Assembly (NCBI GenBank): GCA_964392265.1
Contig: CAYMOS010000004.1
Span: 134,225 to 198,224, forward strand
DNA from: CALMAK01 sp964392265
GTDB lineage: Bacteria; Patescibacteriota; Saccharimonadia; Saccharimonadales; Saccharimonadaceae
Direction: 5' to 3'
Length of the DNA stretch: 64,000 bases
Shown: in pieces, positions 24,662 to 32,749 of the stretch
Layout of the letters: every line of letters starts with the position of its first letter
How positions within the stretch are numbered: the stretch's first letter is position 1
The notes under the pieces: generated by a model
Told to the model about the DNA's origin: nothing
The model's database searches: none
What the model saw: the letters and a program-made list of their open reading frames with translations, nothing else
Position numbers and translations under genes: made by a program

Positions 24662-25078
24662 TTATTTCTCCTTATTATTGTTAAAGTTGTCTTCTACGTA
24701 TTTTTCGCCGGTTGCGGTTAAGACCCATGCCCGCTTATCATCCTTTTTAGTCGCATCTTCCATGATAAGCCCACGTTTGATGTTTTTATTAGCCGTATCG
24801 TTCATATTGGCGGGCAACTTTTCTTTTGCAGTGCGGAATAGTGTTTCTAGGTCAGTAATATTAAAGGCACCTTGCCCCAGAATGACCTCATAATAATAGC
24901 CAAGTGCCAACGCTTTCTCCACGATTGAACCGGGGGCTTTGCCAATAAGGAACTCTTTTGGTGATTGTTTTTTTGTTTGTAACTGCCCGGTTGAAGTCGG
25001 CGCAATGCGACCAGCCGACTCCAATACGGCAATGCGGTCTTCAAGCATCTTCAGTCGATTTTCTATTGAACTGTCCAT
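24662..25078 (-). CDS. Unknown operon protein, coiled-coil plus winged-helix-like, 138 aa
   Basis: Second gene. Residues 3-22 (IENRLKMLEDRIAVLESA) form a short coiled coil, suggesting oligomers. Residues about 45-130 contain NITDLETLFRTAKEKLP, a putative recognition-helix region NDTANKNIKRGLIMED and the wing RAWVLTATGEKYVED. DNA binding or protein-protein contact is inferred from this shape only. Five nucleotides separate it from the first gene. Confidence 0.6.
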   Translation of the reverse strand: MDSSIENRLKMLEDRIAVLESAGRIAPTSTGQLQTKKQSPKEFLIGKAPGSIVEKALALGYYYEVILGQGAFNITDLETLFRTAKEKLPANMNDTANKNIKRGLIMEDATKKDDKRAWVLTATGEKYVEDNFNNNKEK

Positions 25079-25083
25079 AAAGC

Positions 25084-25485
25084 CTACTTCCTAAGCCGAT
25101 CTATTATGTTGTCAATGCGATAGTTGGGGATACTATACTTACCAGCACTGTCTTTCTTGATCTTGCGACTATCATTGAGTTTTTTAATGGAAGACTTAAC
25201 GCTGCCACTGGGCATAACTTCCATTTTGATGATTTCAATCGGCGTCAACCCTTCGGGTTCATCGAAGATCAAGGCACGTGCCTTTGATGCGAGCAATATG
25301 ACATCGATTTTTGCCTCGTTTGATATAATAGTATTGAAGTCGGCATGAAAGTGCGGCTCTCTTGTCTCCTTATCAAAGCCAACGTAGGGCTTTAAAAAGG
25401 CGGCGAGGTGACTTCGATCAACGCTCTTTGCGTCATCGACCAATAATTCTTGTAGTGGATCTTTCTGATCCGGCTGGCTATCCAT
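25084..25485 (-). CDS. Unknown operon protein with winged-helix-like C-terminus, 133 aa
   Basis: First gene of the leftward operon. It has an acidic N-terminus, a central region with IDVILLASKARALIF, then LTPIEIIKMEVMPSGSVKSS as a likely helix-turn-helix and GKYSIPNYRIDNIIDRL as wing and final helix. A strong AAAGGAGGG Shine-Dalgarno precedes the ATG. Upstream, TTGACT (25541-25546 region) sits inside the inverted repeat CCCA-N5-TGGG (25538-25550), a possible operator. Confidence 0.6.
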   Translation of the reverse strand: MDSQPDQKDPLQELLVDDAKSVDRSHLAAFLKPYVGFDKETREPHFHADFNTIISNEAKIDVILLASKARALIFDEPEGLTPIEIIKMEVMPSGSVKSSIKKLNDSRKIKKDSAGKYSIPNYRIDNIIDRLRK

Positions 25486-26131
25486 AGCTAGTTTCCCTCC
25501 TTTGTTTACTTGAAACTATTTTTTCACATAGGATGAACCCAGTCAATGGGATTTTTTAGTTTGTTGTCTATTACACTACAATTTACATCTGGTGGTCGGT
25601 CGAAATTTTCAATGCGTCTTCCGTACTTCGAGAAGTTTTTTTATTATTATAAATAGTTCATTGATGCCAATGGATAAGTACTATCTATAGATATATGCCT
25701 TTTTAAGGTGTTAAAAGTAAATCTAGATAGTAATGACTTCTGATTTCCTTGAACTTTTTTTATTTTTGAGTAAATCTAGTTACTAAATAATTGTGGGCTC
25801 ACAGGTATTATTTATTAATTTCTGAGAAGATTACCGATCACCGGTACTAGTTCATACACGGCCTATAGCCGCCCAGTTTGTTTTCTATTACCACTTTTGC
25901 AGCCAATATACGCTATAACCCACTCACCAACAGAGTAATGACCATAGTTCTGATGTAAGTCATCGCATATTTGATAGTGCGGGCTGAAGGCCAATTACAT
26001 CTTTTGACAAATGCGGTACAAGAAAGAAGGCAAAACATTTATCAATCAGTTCAGGAAGCCCGTTTGGGTTTTCACCGTTAAATGGCGACTCATGTGCGCA
26101 GCGATGGTGAAAACCTGAACTGGTAAATGTT
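25486..26131. other. AT-rich intergenic region with repeats and a long hairpin
   Basis: No convincing gene. Contents seen: the operon leader and a possible operator (25538-25550); two copies of the 11-mer AGTAAATCTAG (25716 and 25769); a short inverted repeat TACCG/CGGTA near 25840; and a nested palindrome at 26032-26133. A 65-codon leftward frame at 25960-26157 exists but has no family resemblance. Confidence 0.5.
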
Positions 26132-26133
26132 TT
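26032..26133. repeat. Nested palindrome upstream of the methyltransferase remnant
   Basis: The outer arms AAAACATTTA...CAGTTCAGG (26032-26055, with 5 extra nt) pair with CCTGAACTG-G-TAAATGTTTT (26114-26133). The inner arms GGTTTTCACC (26067-26076) pair with GGTGAAAACC (26106-26115). The two stems stack into a hairpin of about 100 nt, like a miniature mobile element or structured RNA. Confidence 0.6.
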
Positions 26134-26479
26134 GGCGAACACGCACGTGGTCGCCATTTTTGTTTGTTGCGATCACGAGAAAGATCGCAGGGAGATGGCG
26201 CAAAAGAACTTACATATCGCAAAGCAACAAAAACTGGATAAATTTTATACGCAGATTGGGGATATTGAGCGAGAGTGTTCGCGGTATCGCGAGCAGTTTT
26301 CAGGCAAGGTCATTTTCCTGAACTGCGACGACCCGGTGGAGAGTAACTTTTGGCGGTATTTTGCGCTGAATTTTACGCGGCTGGGGCTGAAGAAGCTGAT
26401 TGCAACGCATTTTGAACCTAAAAAAATGAGCAAGCTAGAGTCAACCCAGATAAACTTCCGCGATACAATTCTTGTATAG
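26132..26479 (+). pseudogene. EcoRI-family adenine DNA methyltransferase, N-terminal remnant
   Basis: LDKFYTQIGDIERECSRYRE, then VIFLNCDDPVESNFWRYFAL and LGLKKLIATHFEP closely follow the N-terminal third of M.EcoRI-type N6-adenine methyltransferases, including the NCDDP motif, part of the catalytic and cofactor region. The frame ends at about 115 codons where the family is roughly 300 or more, and the last residues diverge (MSKLESTQINFRD). No endonuclease or methyltransferase remainder follows. The true family start is probably the ATG at 26195 (MAQKNLHIAKQQK); the first 21 codons look like non-coding sequence. Confidence 0.78.
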
Positions 26480-26495
26480 GTACCTAAAAGCAAAC

Positions 26496-26544
26496 AGCCC
26501 CCGACACTCCGGAGGCCATTCGCCTGTCACAGGTGTCGAGGGCT
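26496..26544 (-). terminator. Terminator of the GC-rich gene
   Basis: AGCCC-CGACAC (26496-26508) pairs with GTGTCG-GGGCT (26532-26544) in an imperfect, GC-rich stem, with an inner GGAGGC/GCCT stem. Followed on the minus strand by a T-rich tail. Confidence 0.7.
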
Positions 26545-26969
26545 CACCACTCGATCTCGACACCATCGACCGATCCGCGGCCGTTCGTCGGGCCCCAGAA
26601 GAGATCCATGACGAAGTTCTCCGGTTCGAGTTCCCGATTCCGGAACCATCCGATGAGAAGCTCGTAGAGGCGGTCCCGAATGCGTAGACGCTCCGCCAGC
26701 GGCGGTTGGTCCTCGCTGAACTGGAACTTGACCCAGACGTTGGCGACGTTCACGTCGTATTCGTCGTAGTCGTGTCGCATGACCTGGATGCCCTCGGGCG
26801 GCGTGTCCGTCGCGAGGCCGAGCTCTTCAGCGTGGTCCACGAGTAACGCCGGCAGCGCCTCGGCGAAGTGGAACTTCACCGTCACGTCCGCAGGGACCGT
26901 GAAGTTGGGGTCCGCTGCCCGCATCTTCATGCGATAACCGGGTTTGAGTGTGATGTCGATGAGGGGCAT
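26544..26969 (-). CDS. GC-rich unknown protein, probable foreign gene, 141 aa
   Basis: Family not recognised. An acidic protein with the repeated theme VTVKFHFAEALPALL and VWVKFQFSEDQPPLAE, suggesting two similar halves. The N-terminus MPLIDITLKPG slightly resembles tautomerase-family proteins, but this is weak. Base composition is far more GC-rich than its neighbours, with third positions mostly G or C, a sign of recent transfer. It has an AAAGGAGGG Shine-Dalgarno and a near-consensus promoter at 27050-27078 in local AT-rich sequence. Confidence 0.65.
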   Translation of the reverse strand: MPLIDITLKPGYRMKMRAADPNFTVPADVTVKFHFAEALPALLVDHAEELGLATDTPPEGIQVMRHDYDEYDVNVANVWVKFQFSEDQPPLAERLRIRDRLYELLIGWFRNRELEPENFVMDLFWGPTNGRGSVDGVEIEW

Positions 26970-27049
26970 TTCTGCCCTCCTTTCGAGGTGTGGGTTGCGG
27001 TGCTGGCAACCACAGCTAGACTCAGAGACTATACCAAATCTATATTTTC

Positions 27050-27078
27050 ATTATATCAGATTTTTTAATAAAAGTCAA
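27050..27078 (-). promoter_or_regulatory. Promoter of the GC-rich gene
   Basis: TTGACT (27073-27078), a 17-nt spacer and TATAAT (27050-27055) on the minus strand. A second -10-like TATAGT with TTTGG lies closer to the gene. The leader is about 75 nt. Confidence 0.75.
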
Positions 27079-27166
27079 TATTACGGTAAATTGGGGAGGG
27101 TCAGACGACTGAGAATTGTCGGCTACCACGGTCGAGAAGATAATCGGAGGAAGGGCAAAAAGTAGT

Positions 27167-27757
27167 CTATTTCGTGCCGCTATCCTGAAATTGCACAATC
27201 CATTCAGTTAGCGCATCCCTATCGATCAGTACACACTTATTGTCCGCTGCAAGTTCTTTGGCGGGGCGGCTAAAAATATTATTTGCCACTACCATTGCCC
27301 TGTCACATTTATAACGAACAAGTGCTGTCACTACCTGCCTCACGGCCGCCGCTTTCACCATGTTGTTGTAATGTTTTACCTGCACACCCCACCGAATGCC
27401 ATCTTTTTCAGCGATAACATCAACACCATAATCAAACCTCTCGGTCAGTCGAACGTTCGTAAAACCTCGATGTTTCAATAGTTTCGCGACATACACTTCA
27501 AACTCAAGCGCATCCATCACATCAATTGCTGCGACGTCAAGCGCACGGAACCTACGCCGATCTCGCCGATACCTCCAGATAGCAAGCGCGCCGACAATAA
27601 CAAGCACACCTGCAACAATTGCAATTGCTGCATACGTAATCATCTGCCCGTATTCTTGCCACGACTGCCAAACCCATACGCCTCCTCCAAGCACCGCAAG
27701 ACCGATCAGACCATCAAGCGGACTTTCGTTACGTCTTCGTCGGTATCTACGAGCCAT
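27167..27757 (-). CDS. Membrane-anchored Mrr-like restriction endonuclease-fold protein, 196 aa
   Basis: Two N-terminal hydrophobic segments (about 13-31 and 37-61), a basic stretch, then a PD-(D/E)XK nuclease-fold domain of the Mrr_cat type from about residue 80: FDYGVDVIAEKDGIRWGVQVKHY holds the catalytic Asp, the Gln (in place of Glu) and Lys. VVTALVRYKCDRAMVVANN is the usual next part. Such proteins cut modified or foreign DNA, or act in nucleoid or quality control at the membrane. TAAAAT ends 7 nt before the ATG. Confidence 0.82.
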   Translation of the reverse strand: MARRYRRRRNESPLDGLIGLAVLGGGVWVWQSWQEYGQMITYAAIAIVAGVLVIVGALAIWRYRRDRRRFRALDVAAIDVMDALEFEVYVAKLLKHRGFTNVRLTERFDYGVDVIAEKDGIRWGVQVKHYNNMVKAAAVRQVVTALVRYKCDRAMVVANNIFSRPAKELAADNKCVLIDRDALTEWIVQFQDSGTK

Positions 27758-27789
27758 ATTGTCTATTTTACATTACAATAGTAAGGAGT

Positions 27790-28326
27790 ATGCACAATTT
27801 CATCCATCACTTTGATGCTAAAACAGCCGAGCTTGTACGGCTCTCTCCTGCATGGATGGAGACTGTCTATCGTCTTGCGACACTCGTAGGACATCCGATG
27901 GTCATCCTCGGTCTCATGACAGCGCTTTGTCTGTGGGCATACACGGCCAGCAAGCTTCGTCTGGCAGTGGCGTCAATCAGCGTCATGGGCGTTATCGGCA
28001 TCAACAGTATTCTCAAAGTTCTCTTTCAACGTATCCGGCCTGCTACCGAGTACGCCGATACGATGATACTTCAGACGTTCAGCTTTCCTAGTGGCCATGC
28101 TGCTGCAGCCATGGTGGGATTTGGCTTTTTTGCCTACCTCGCCTGCAAGCTTTTGCCAGCCCCCTATGGTGTGGTTGTTGCCACCGTCTGCGTGGTTTTT
28201 GCCCTCCTCGTTGGCGTGTCACGCGTCTACCTCGGCGCACATTATCCGTCAGATGTCGTGGCAGGCTGGATCGTCGGGCTGATAGGCCTCTTGATTATTA
28301 TTTTCATCATAAAGCCACTCTCATGA
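27790..28326 (+). CDS. PAP2-family membrane phosphatase, 178 aa
   Basis: Dephosphorylates a lipid phosphate, such as phosphatidic acid or undecaprenyl diphosphate. Six membrane helices with the three signature motifs: KVLFQRIRP (76-84), PSGH (100-103) and SRVYLGAHYPSD (144-155). TACAAT ends 10 nt before the ATG, with AAGGAGT in between. It overlaps the lipid kinase gene by 4 nt, pairing a phosphatase with a kinase of lipid substrates. Confidence 0.9.
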   Translation: MHNFIHHFDAKTAELVRLSPAWMETVYRLATLVGHPMVILGLMTALCLWAYTASKLRLAVASISVMGVIGINSILKVLFQRIRPATEYADTMILQTFSFPSGHAAAAMVGFGFFAYLACKLLPAPYGVVVATVCVVFALLVGVSRVYLGAHYPSDVVAGWIVGLIGLLIIIFIIKPLS

Positions 28327-29174
28327 AATGCCTCATCGTCCACAATCCTGCCTCTGGCAGCGCCCTAACGACCGACCAGCTGCGCGATACGTTTCGAGAA
28401 CAAGGGTATGATGTCGAGGCATTCGTTGCGATAGGAAAGAATTTTGAACAGCACCTCAAACGCCGCCTCACCTCTCGTTCCCTCGTCGCAGTCGTTGGCG
28501 GTGATGGCACCATTAGTGCGGCCGTGCAACCCATCATCGAGGCTAAGGCGACGTTACTGCCACTTCCTGGTGGCACACTTAATCATTTCACAAAAGACCT
28601 CGGCATTGCACAAACCATTCCAGACGCACTACGCCATGCCGCCACGTCACGATTGCGGCGAGTAGATGTTGCGTCTCTTAATAACCGTTACTTTATCAAT
28701 AATTCGGCTCTTGGACTTTACCCAGCATCACTCACGGTCAGAAGCCGTTTCGAAGACAAGCTTGGCAAATGGCCTGCCGCAGTGATTGGTGCGATTCGAG
28801 CAATAGTGAGTTTTCATCATTACCGCCTTACGATCAATGGGGTATCTATCGTGACGCCGTTTGTCTTTGTCGGCAACAACCACTATGACCTTTCAGCGCT
28901 CAAAATCGGTGCGCGTCATCACCTCGATCAGGGCATACTGACAGTGGCAGTCGCCACAGCGCGTACGCGTACGCAGCTGCTTAAGACATTCCTGCTAGCC
29001 CTGATTCGCCGGCTCGATGTCGATCGGCAGTTTGAGATATATACAGTTGATGAAACACTCGCCATTAATTCTCGCCGCGATTCACTACATGTGTCGGCCG
29101 ACGGAGAAATACGCACCGTTTACCCACCGCTGACCTACCGCATCCACAAAAAAGTACTCAAAATTCGCGGCTGA
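28323..29174 (+). CDS. Diacylglycerol kinase-family lipid kinase, 283 aa
   Basis: A DagK/YegS-type ATP-dependent lipid kinase. The nucleotide loop GGDGT is at 59-63 and LPGGTLNHF at about 81-89, and the C-terminal beta-sandwich with VSADGEIRTVYPPL is complete. Its start overlaps the PAP2 stop as ATGA, so the two are cotranslated; they may interconvert undecaprenol or diacylglycerol and its phosphate. Confidence 0.88.
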   Translation: MKCLIVHNPASGSALTTDQLRDTFREQGYDVEAFVAIGKNFEQHLKRRLTSRSLVAVVGGDGTISAAVQPIIEAKATLLPLPGGTLNHFTKDLGIAQTIPDALRHAATSRLRRVDVASLNNRYFINNSALGLYPASLTVRSRFEDKLGKWPAAVIGAIRAIVSFHHYRLTINGVSIVTPFVFVGNNHYDLSALKIGARHHLDQGILTVAVATARTRTQLLKTFLLALIRRLDVDRQFEIYTVDETLAINSRRDSLHVSADGEIRTVYPPLTYRIHKKVLKIRG

Positions 29175-29201
29175 CCATAGGCAAGAAAAGACCCCACACG
29201 G

Positions 29202-29684
29202 CTAGCTGAAAGTACAATCAATCAGACTAGATTGCAACTCCTTGTGCTCCTCTTTTAATCGCAAATATTCTGAGTCGTCTTTTGCTTGTTCATAATAATG
29301 ATAGAAGATGGCTGCGGATTGCGCCTTTTCAGATGTGCCCCAATCTTTTTCTTGTGGATTCACCGAGCCATCAGCGGCATATTTCCTGCCACTGGCATGA
29401 TTGGCGTAGCGACGTGCACGCGTGAAACCCATTTGTAAGAACTTGCGCGCCATATCCATTCCAACAAAGTCACCTTGCTTTTTGTATCCCTGAAACATCG
29501 CGTAGATTTTCTGTGCCGACACCTCAGCAATAGTAGGTGTTTTGAATTTCCAATAGGGTAAAATTTCACTTTTATATGGCTCGGCAATGAGGACACCCTG
29601 CTCGCCTCGGCCGATCTTATACAGCTCGGGGTGTTTACGAAAGTCAATATTGCGATAATTATTGGCGTAATTTGTGTCGCTCAC
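29202..29684 (-). CDS. DUF4385 protein, 160 aa
   Basis: Conserved family of unknown function. IDFRKHPELYKIGRGEQGVL, PYKSEILPYWKFKTP and DMARKFLQMGFTRARRYANH are its highly conserved blocks. An ATG at 29702 exists but lies upstream of the TATACT box; that box (29691-29696) ends exactly 6 nt before a GTG at 29684, which gives MSDTNYANNYRN and is taken as the start. Predicted leaderless. Confidence 0.85.
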   Translation of the reverse strand: MSDTNYANNYRNIDFRKHPELYKIGRGEQGVLIAEPYKSEILPYWKFKTPTIAEVSAQKIYAMFQGYKKQGDFVGMDMARKFLQMGFTRARRYANHASGRKYAADGSVNPQEKDWGTSEKAQSAAIFYHYYEQAKDDSEYLRLKEEHKELQSSLIDCTFS

Positions 29685-29761
29685 AATTACAGTATAGCGC
29701 ACGCAACATAATGCATTACCGCGGTTTCATATGCCACTGAGAAGGTTCTGTTAGTATACTT

Positions 29762-30337
29762 TTATCTTTTTGATACATAGGGGGAACTCGTAATATAAAA
29801 CCGACGCAGCTCATGAACAGCCTTGGAGATACCGATACGTTTACCAACCGTCACGTCACTATCTGAAATAGCTGGCTTTTTGATAAGACGTACGGGCGCA
29901 ACCGCCAGATCATGTCCACTTAGTTTGCGATCAATTCCTAACGCCTGACAGAGCTTGCCAGGACCATTTGTCACATTGACACCTGTCATGCCACGACGCT
30001 CCTCGATACTGTTGAGGCCCTCAATCGGCTCTACTGCACGAATCAAGACGGCCGACCCCACACCTTCCGGACCACACACCACATTGCAACAATGATGCAT
30101 GCCATAGGTAAAATACACATATAAATGCCCGGCGCTTTTGAACATCGCCGCATTACGATTAGTTGGGCCGTTAAAAGTATGGCTAGCCTCATCAACCTGA
30201 TCGTACGCCTCAGTCTCGACAATCCGCACGCGAATTTCCTCCCCATCGCCCAGAGTACGCACCAATTCACAACCCAACAAACGTCGTGCCGCCTGTTCGA
30301 CAGGCACATCTAGCCAGGTAAAGTCATCTTGCCTCAT
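29762..30337 (-). CDS. mpg: DNA-3-methyladenine glycosylase, AAG/MPG family, 191 aa
   Basis: Removes alkylated and deaminated purines in base-excision repair. VRIVETEAYDQVDEASHTF contains the catalytic Glu and DEASH motif, YVYFTYGMHHCCNVV the YGMH motif, and NGPGKLCQALGID the conserved NGPGKLxxALGI. The start at 30337 is favoured: GATAAT ends 7 nt before it. Starts at 30346 and 30385 are possible but lie in or upstream of that box. Divergent from the VIT1 gene. Confidence 0.9.
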   Translation of the reverse strand: MRQDDFTWLDVPVEQAARRLLGCELVRTLGDGEEIRVRIVETEAYDQVDEASHTFNGPTNRNAAMFKSAGHLYVYFTYGMHHCCNVVCGPEGVGSAVLIRAVEPIEGLNSIEERRGMTGVNVTNGPGKLCQALGIDRKLSGHDLAVAPVRLIKKPAISDSDVTVGKRIGISKAVHELRRFYITSSPYVSKR

Positions 30338-30399
30338 CCTCTCCATTATCTCACACTCACCCCTAGAAGACGACGCTTGGCGCATGCTATGATAGAGAC

Positions 30400-31098
30400 A
30401 TGCAAGATTCTTCTCCTATTGCCACCTCTAACAATCAGCTCAACAAACTACGCGCCGCTGTGCTGGGTGCGAATGATGGTATCGTTTCTACTGCCGGTAT
30501 CGTGCTCGGTGTTACTGGAGCAGCAGCATCAAAAGAGACCATTCTTCTGGCTGGGTTCGCCGGCCTTGTGTCCGGCGCTATCTCGATGGCCGCAGGCGAA
30601 TTCGTCTCAGTCAGCAGCCAACGCGATAGCGAAAAAGCCTTTTTGCATCGCAGCAAACAACACATCAAGAATAATCACGCATCAGAATTAGACGAACTCG
30701 TCGAAATTTACGTTGCCAAAGGCATCAGCCCGAAGACTGCTACTCAAGCCGCCAAAGAACTAGAGAAAAAGGGTACGTTGGTCATCGAACTAGAAAAAGA
30801 GATCGGGATTGATCCGGACGACCTAACAAACCCGTGGAGCGCCGCGATTGCCTCGGCAGTTTCCTTCACCATTGGAGCCGCCGTACCATTGGCCGCCATC
30901 GCACTTGCACCAGCCAGCTTGCAGATCCCTATTACCGCTGGTGCTGTGCTGCTTAGTCTTGTCCTTACCGGAACACTGAGTGCCCGAGCTGGTGAGGCCA
31001 ACCAATTGCGTGCGGCATTGCGTGTCGTTATCTGGGGTATTGGTGCCATGGCAATTACCTACGGTATCGGCCATCTTGTTGGCGTGAGCCTTGGATAG
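30400..31098 (+). CDS. VIT1/CCC1-family iron or manganese transporter, 232 aa
   Basis: A membrane transporter that exports or stores Fe2+/Mn2+. LRAAVLGANDGIVSTAGIVL and ISMAAGEFVSVSSQRDSEKA are signature blocks with the metal-path Asp, Met and Glu residues. A cytoplasmic helical region (about 90-140, Glu-rich) is followed by three more helices. TATGAT with TGC (30388-30393) ends exactly 6 nt before the ATG. Confidence 0.9.
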   Translation: MQDSSPIATSNNQLNKLRAAVLGANDGIVSTAGIVLGVTGAAASKETILLAGFAGLVSGAISMAAGEFVSVSSQRDSEKAFLHRSKQHIKNNHASELDELVEIYVAKGISPKTATQAAKELEKKGTLVIELEKEIGIDPDDLTNPWSAAIASAVSFTIGAAVPLAAIALAPASLQIPITAGAVLLSLVLTGTLSARAGEANQLRAALRVVIWGIGAMAITYGIGHLVGVSLG

Positions 31099-31160
31099 AC
31101 TATTCTCGTTACTGATATGGTTCTCTTTTGTGTCAAATTACTTTCGGCTATACTACCTAT

Positions 31161-31844
31161 ATGGACTACGTGATTAATCATTACCCTGAATCAAACACCT
31201 ATGGCAAAACATTTGATGAATGGGTGGCTATTCTCAATCAGCAACGAGACGGCAAAATCTTTTTCGTTGAAATCGGGGCAATGGACGGGGTAAATCATGA
31301 TCCTCTTTACAAGCACGTCATGGCAAATCCTGACTGGTCAGGATTATTGGTTGAGCCTCTTCCCGATATGTTTGACAAACTAAAAACTAACTATGCCGGC
31401 CATCATAATCTGCAATTCGAAAACGTAGCGATCACAGAAACCGATGGCAGCGCTGATATATCGCGCATTCCTGCCGATAAAGTCAATAACGTCACCCCCG
31501 CTTGGGCGGATGGAATATCAACCTTCAAGCCTCAAGAGCACATTCTCGGCCAAGAACCGACGCTTCGTCAACATATGGTCACCCAACAAGTTACCACCAT
31601 GACAATCGCCAGTTTAACAAAAAAGCACAATATCAGCCATATCGACCTCTACGCAAGCGATACGGAAGGGTATGATAGGGTAATCTTTGAACAGGTGTGG
31701 CAGGCTGGGTTCCGACCCGCTATTATCAAGTTAGAGATTAATTACATGCTCTATCACCATATCCGCGATATTTTTTACCAGCTGGTCAACGATGGCTACT
31801 CTTGTTTTTATGAAGGCGATGACCTCGTGGCGGTCAAATTATGA
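31161..31844 (+). CDS. FkbM-family methyltransferase, 227 aa
   Basis: SAM-dependent O-methyltransferase, often acting on surface sugars or lipids. FFVEIGAMDGVNHDPLYKH is motif I, GLLVEPLPDMFDKLKTNY the SAM ribose-binding strand, VAITETDGSADIS and DLYASDTEGYD the later FkbM blocks. The start at 31161 is set by TATACT ending exactly 6 nt before it; a TTG start further upstream would precede the -10 box. It overlaps the next glycosyltransferase gene by 4 nt. Confidence 0.87.
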   Translation: MDYVINHYPESNTYGKTFDEWVAILNQQRDGKIFFVEIGAMDGVNHDPLYKHVMANPDWSGLLVEPLPDMFDKLKTNYAGHHNLQFENVAITETDGSADISRIPADKVNNVTPAWADGISTFKPQEHILGQEPTLRQHMVTQQVTTMTIASLTKKHNISHIDLYASDTEGYDRVIFEQVWQAGFRPAIIKLEINYMLYHHIRDIFYQLVNDGYSCFYEGDDLVAVKL

Positions 31845-32743
31845 AACGGGTGACTTTTTACATAGACCACGAGTGGGCATTTGGCTCGATCCATCTTGAA
31901 CTCTGCAAATATCTGTTTACTCGTCAGATTGACGCACAGCTACTCCCCTGGGGAACCCAATATAGCGCCAAAGAAATGGCCGAGCTTGATATAATAACTG
32001 ATGTGTATGTTACAACACCAGTAGGATATACGGTGCTTATGCGTGACTATGCGATAGATCCCAATAAGATCGTTGTTGTTGTCCACGGCATCATTGATTT
32101 TTATGACATTATCAATACCCATGGACAGGCAGAGTTCGACCGACCGAAAGCCTTTGCTGTTGTATCAGAATTTCTCCGCACTAAGGCCCAAGAGCTTGGC
32201 ATCAGCCGCACGCCCATTCTCCTCCCCTTAGGTATTAACACTAACCGCTATACATTACCGCCAGCTACCCAGCTACGCACCGTTGGATATGCGGCGGCAT
32301 TTCGCCGAGTCGACAATCACACCGGCTATGATCTAAAACGTGGTTACCTTGTCGAACAATGCGCCAAGGCAGTCGGCCTAGAATTTACCGTTGCCCAGCA
32401 TTACCACCATAGCTATGTGACAATACCCGGGTTTTATGCCAACGTCGATTGTGTGATTACTGCTTCTACTGAGGAAGGCGCCGGACTGCCGACACTTGAA
32501 GCGGGCGCTGCCGGACGCTTAGTGATTAGCACGAACGTCGGACATTGGCCAGAGAAAGTCGGCCATAAGGGTGGGCATGAAGTGCCCATGGATGAAACTG
32601 CTTTTATAACTGAGACAACTGCATTATTAACGAAATATATTAACGATTCGGCTGCTTTCGCGAAAAAATGCCGTGCTATCCAAAAACATGCCGCCACCTA
32701 TGACTGGTCACATGTTCTTGATCATTGGGTTGCTGTTTTGTAG
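31841..32743 (+). CDS. Glycosyltransferase, GT4-like (GT-B fold), 300 aa
   Basis: Likely transfers a sugar to an envelope glycan. The N-terminal half has alternating strands and helices (FYIDHEWAFGSIHLELCKYL). The donor-binding half has AVVSEFLRTKAQELG, ILLPLGINTNRY and, near 206-222, STEEGAGLPTLEAGAAG, the E-x-G-x-G-L-P-x-L-E-A pattern of GT4 enzymes. Translationally coupled (ATGA) to the FkbM methyltransferase, so both may act on one glycan. Confidence 0.8.
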   Translation: MKRVTFYIDHEWAFGSIHLELCKYLFTRQIDAQLLPWGTQYSAKEMAELDIITDVYVTTPVGYTVLMRDYAIDPNKIVVVVHGIIDFYDIINTHGQAEFDRPKAFAVVSEFLRTKAQELGISRTPILLPLGINTNRYTLPPATQLRTVGYAAAFRRVDNHTGYDLKRGYLVEQCAKAVGLEFTVAQHYHHSYVTIPGFYANVDCVITASTEEGAGLPTLEAGAAGRLVISTNVGHWPEKVGHKGGHEVPMDETAFITETTALLTKYINDSAAFAKKCRAIQKHAATYDWSHVLDHWVAVL

Positions 32744-32749
32744 CCCTAA

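Noticed and set aside
24139..25485. Ordinary restriction-modification operon
   Set aside because: No methyltransferase or nuclease motifs are visible in these proteins; the methyltransferase remnant nearby is on the other strand and broken.
25960..26157. 65-codon leftward ORF in the island
   Set aside because: It spans the nested palindrome, has no recognisable family and no ribosome site.
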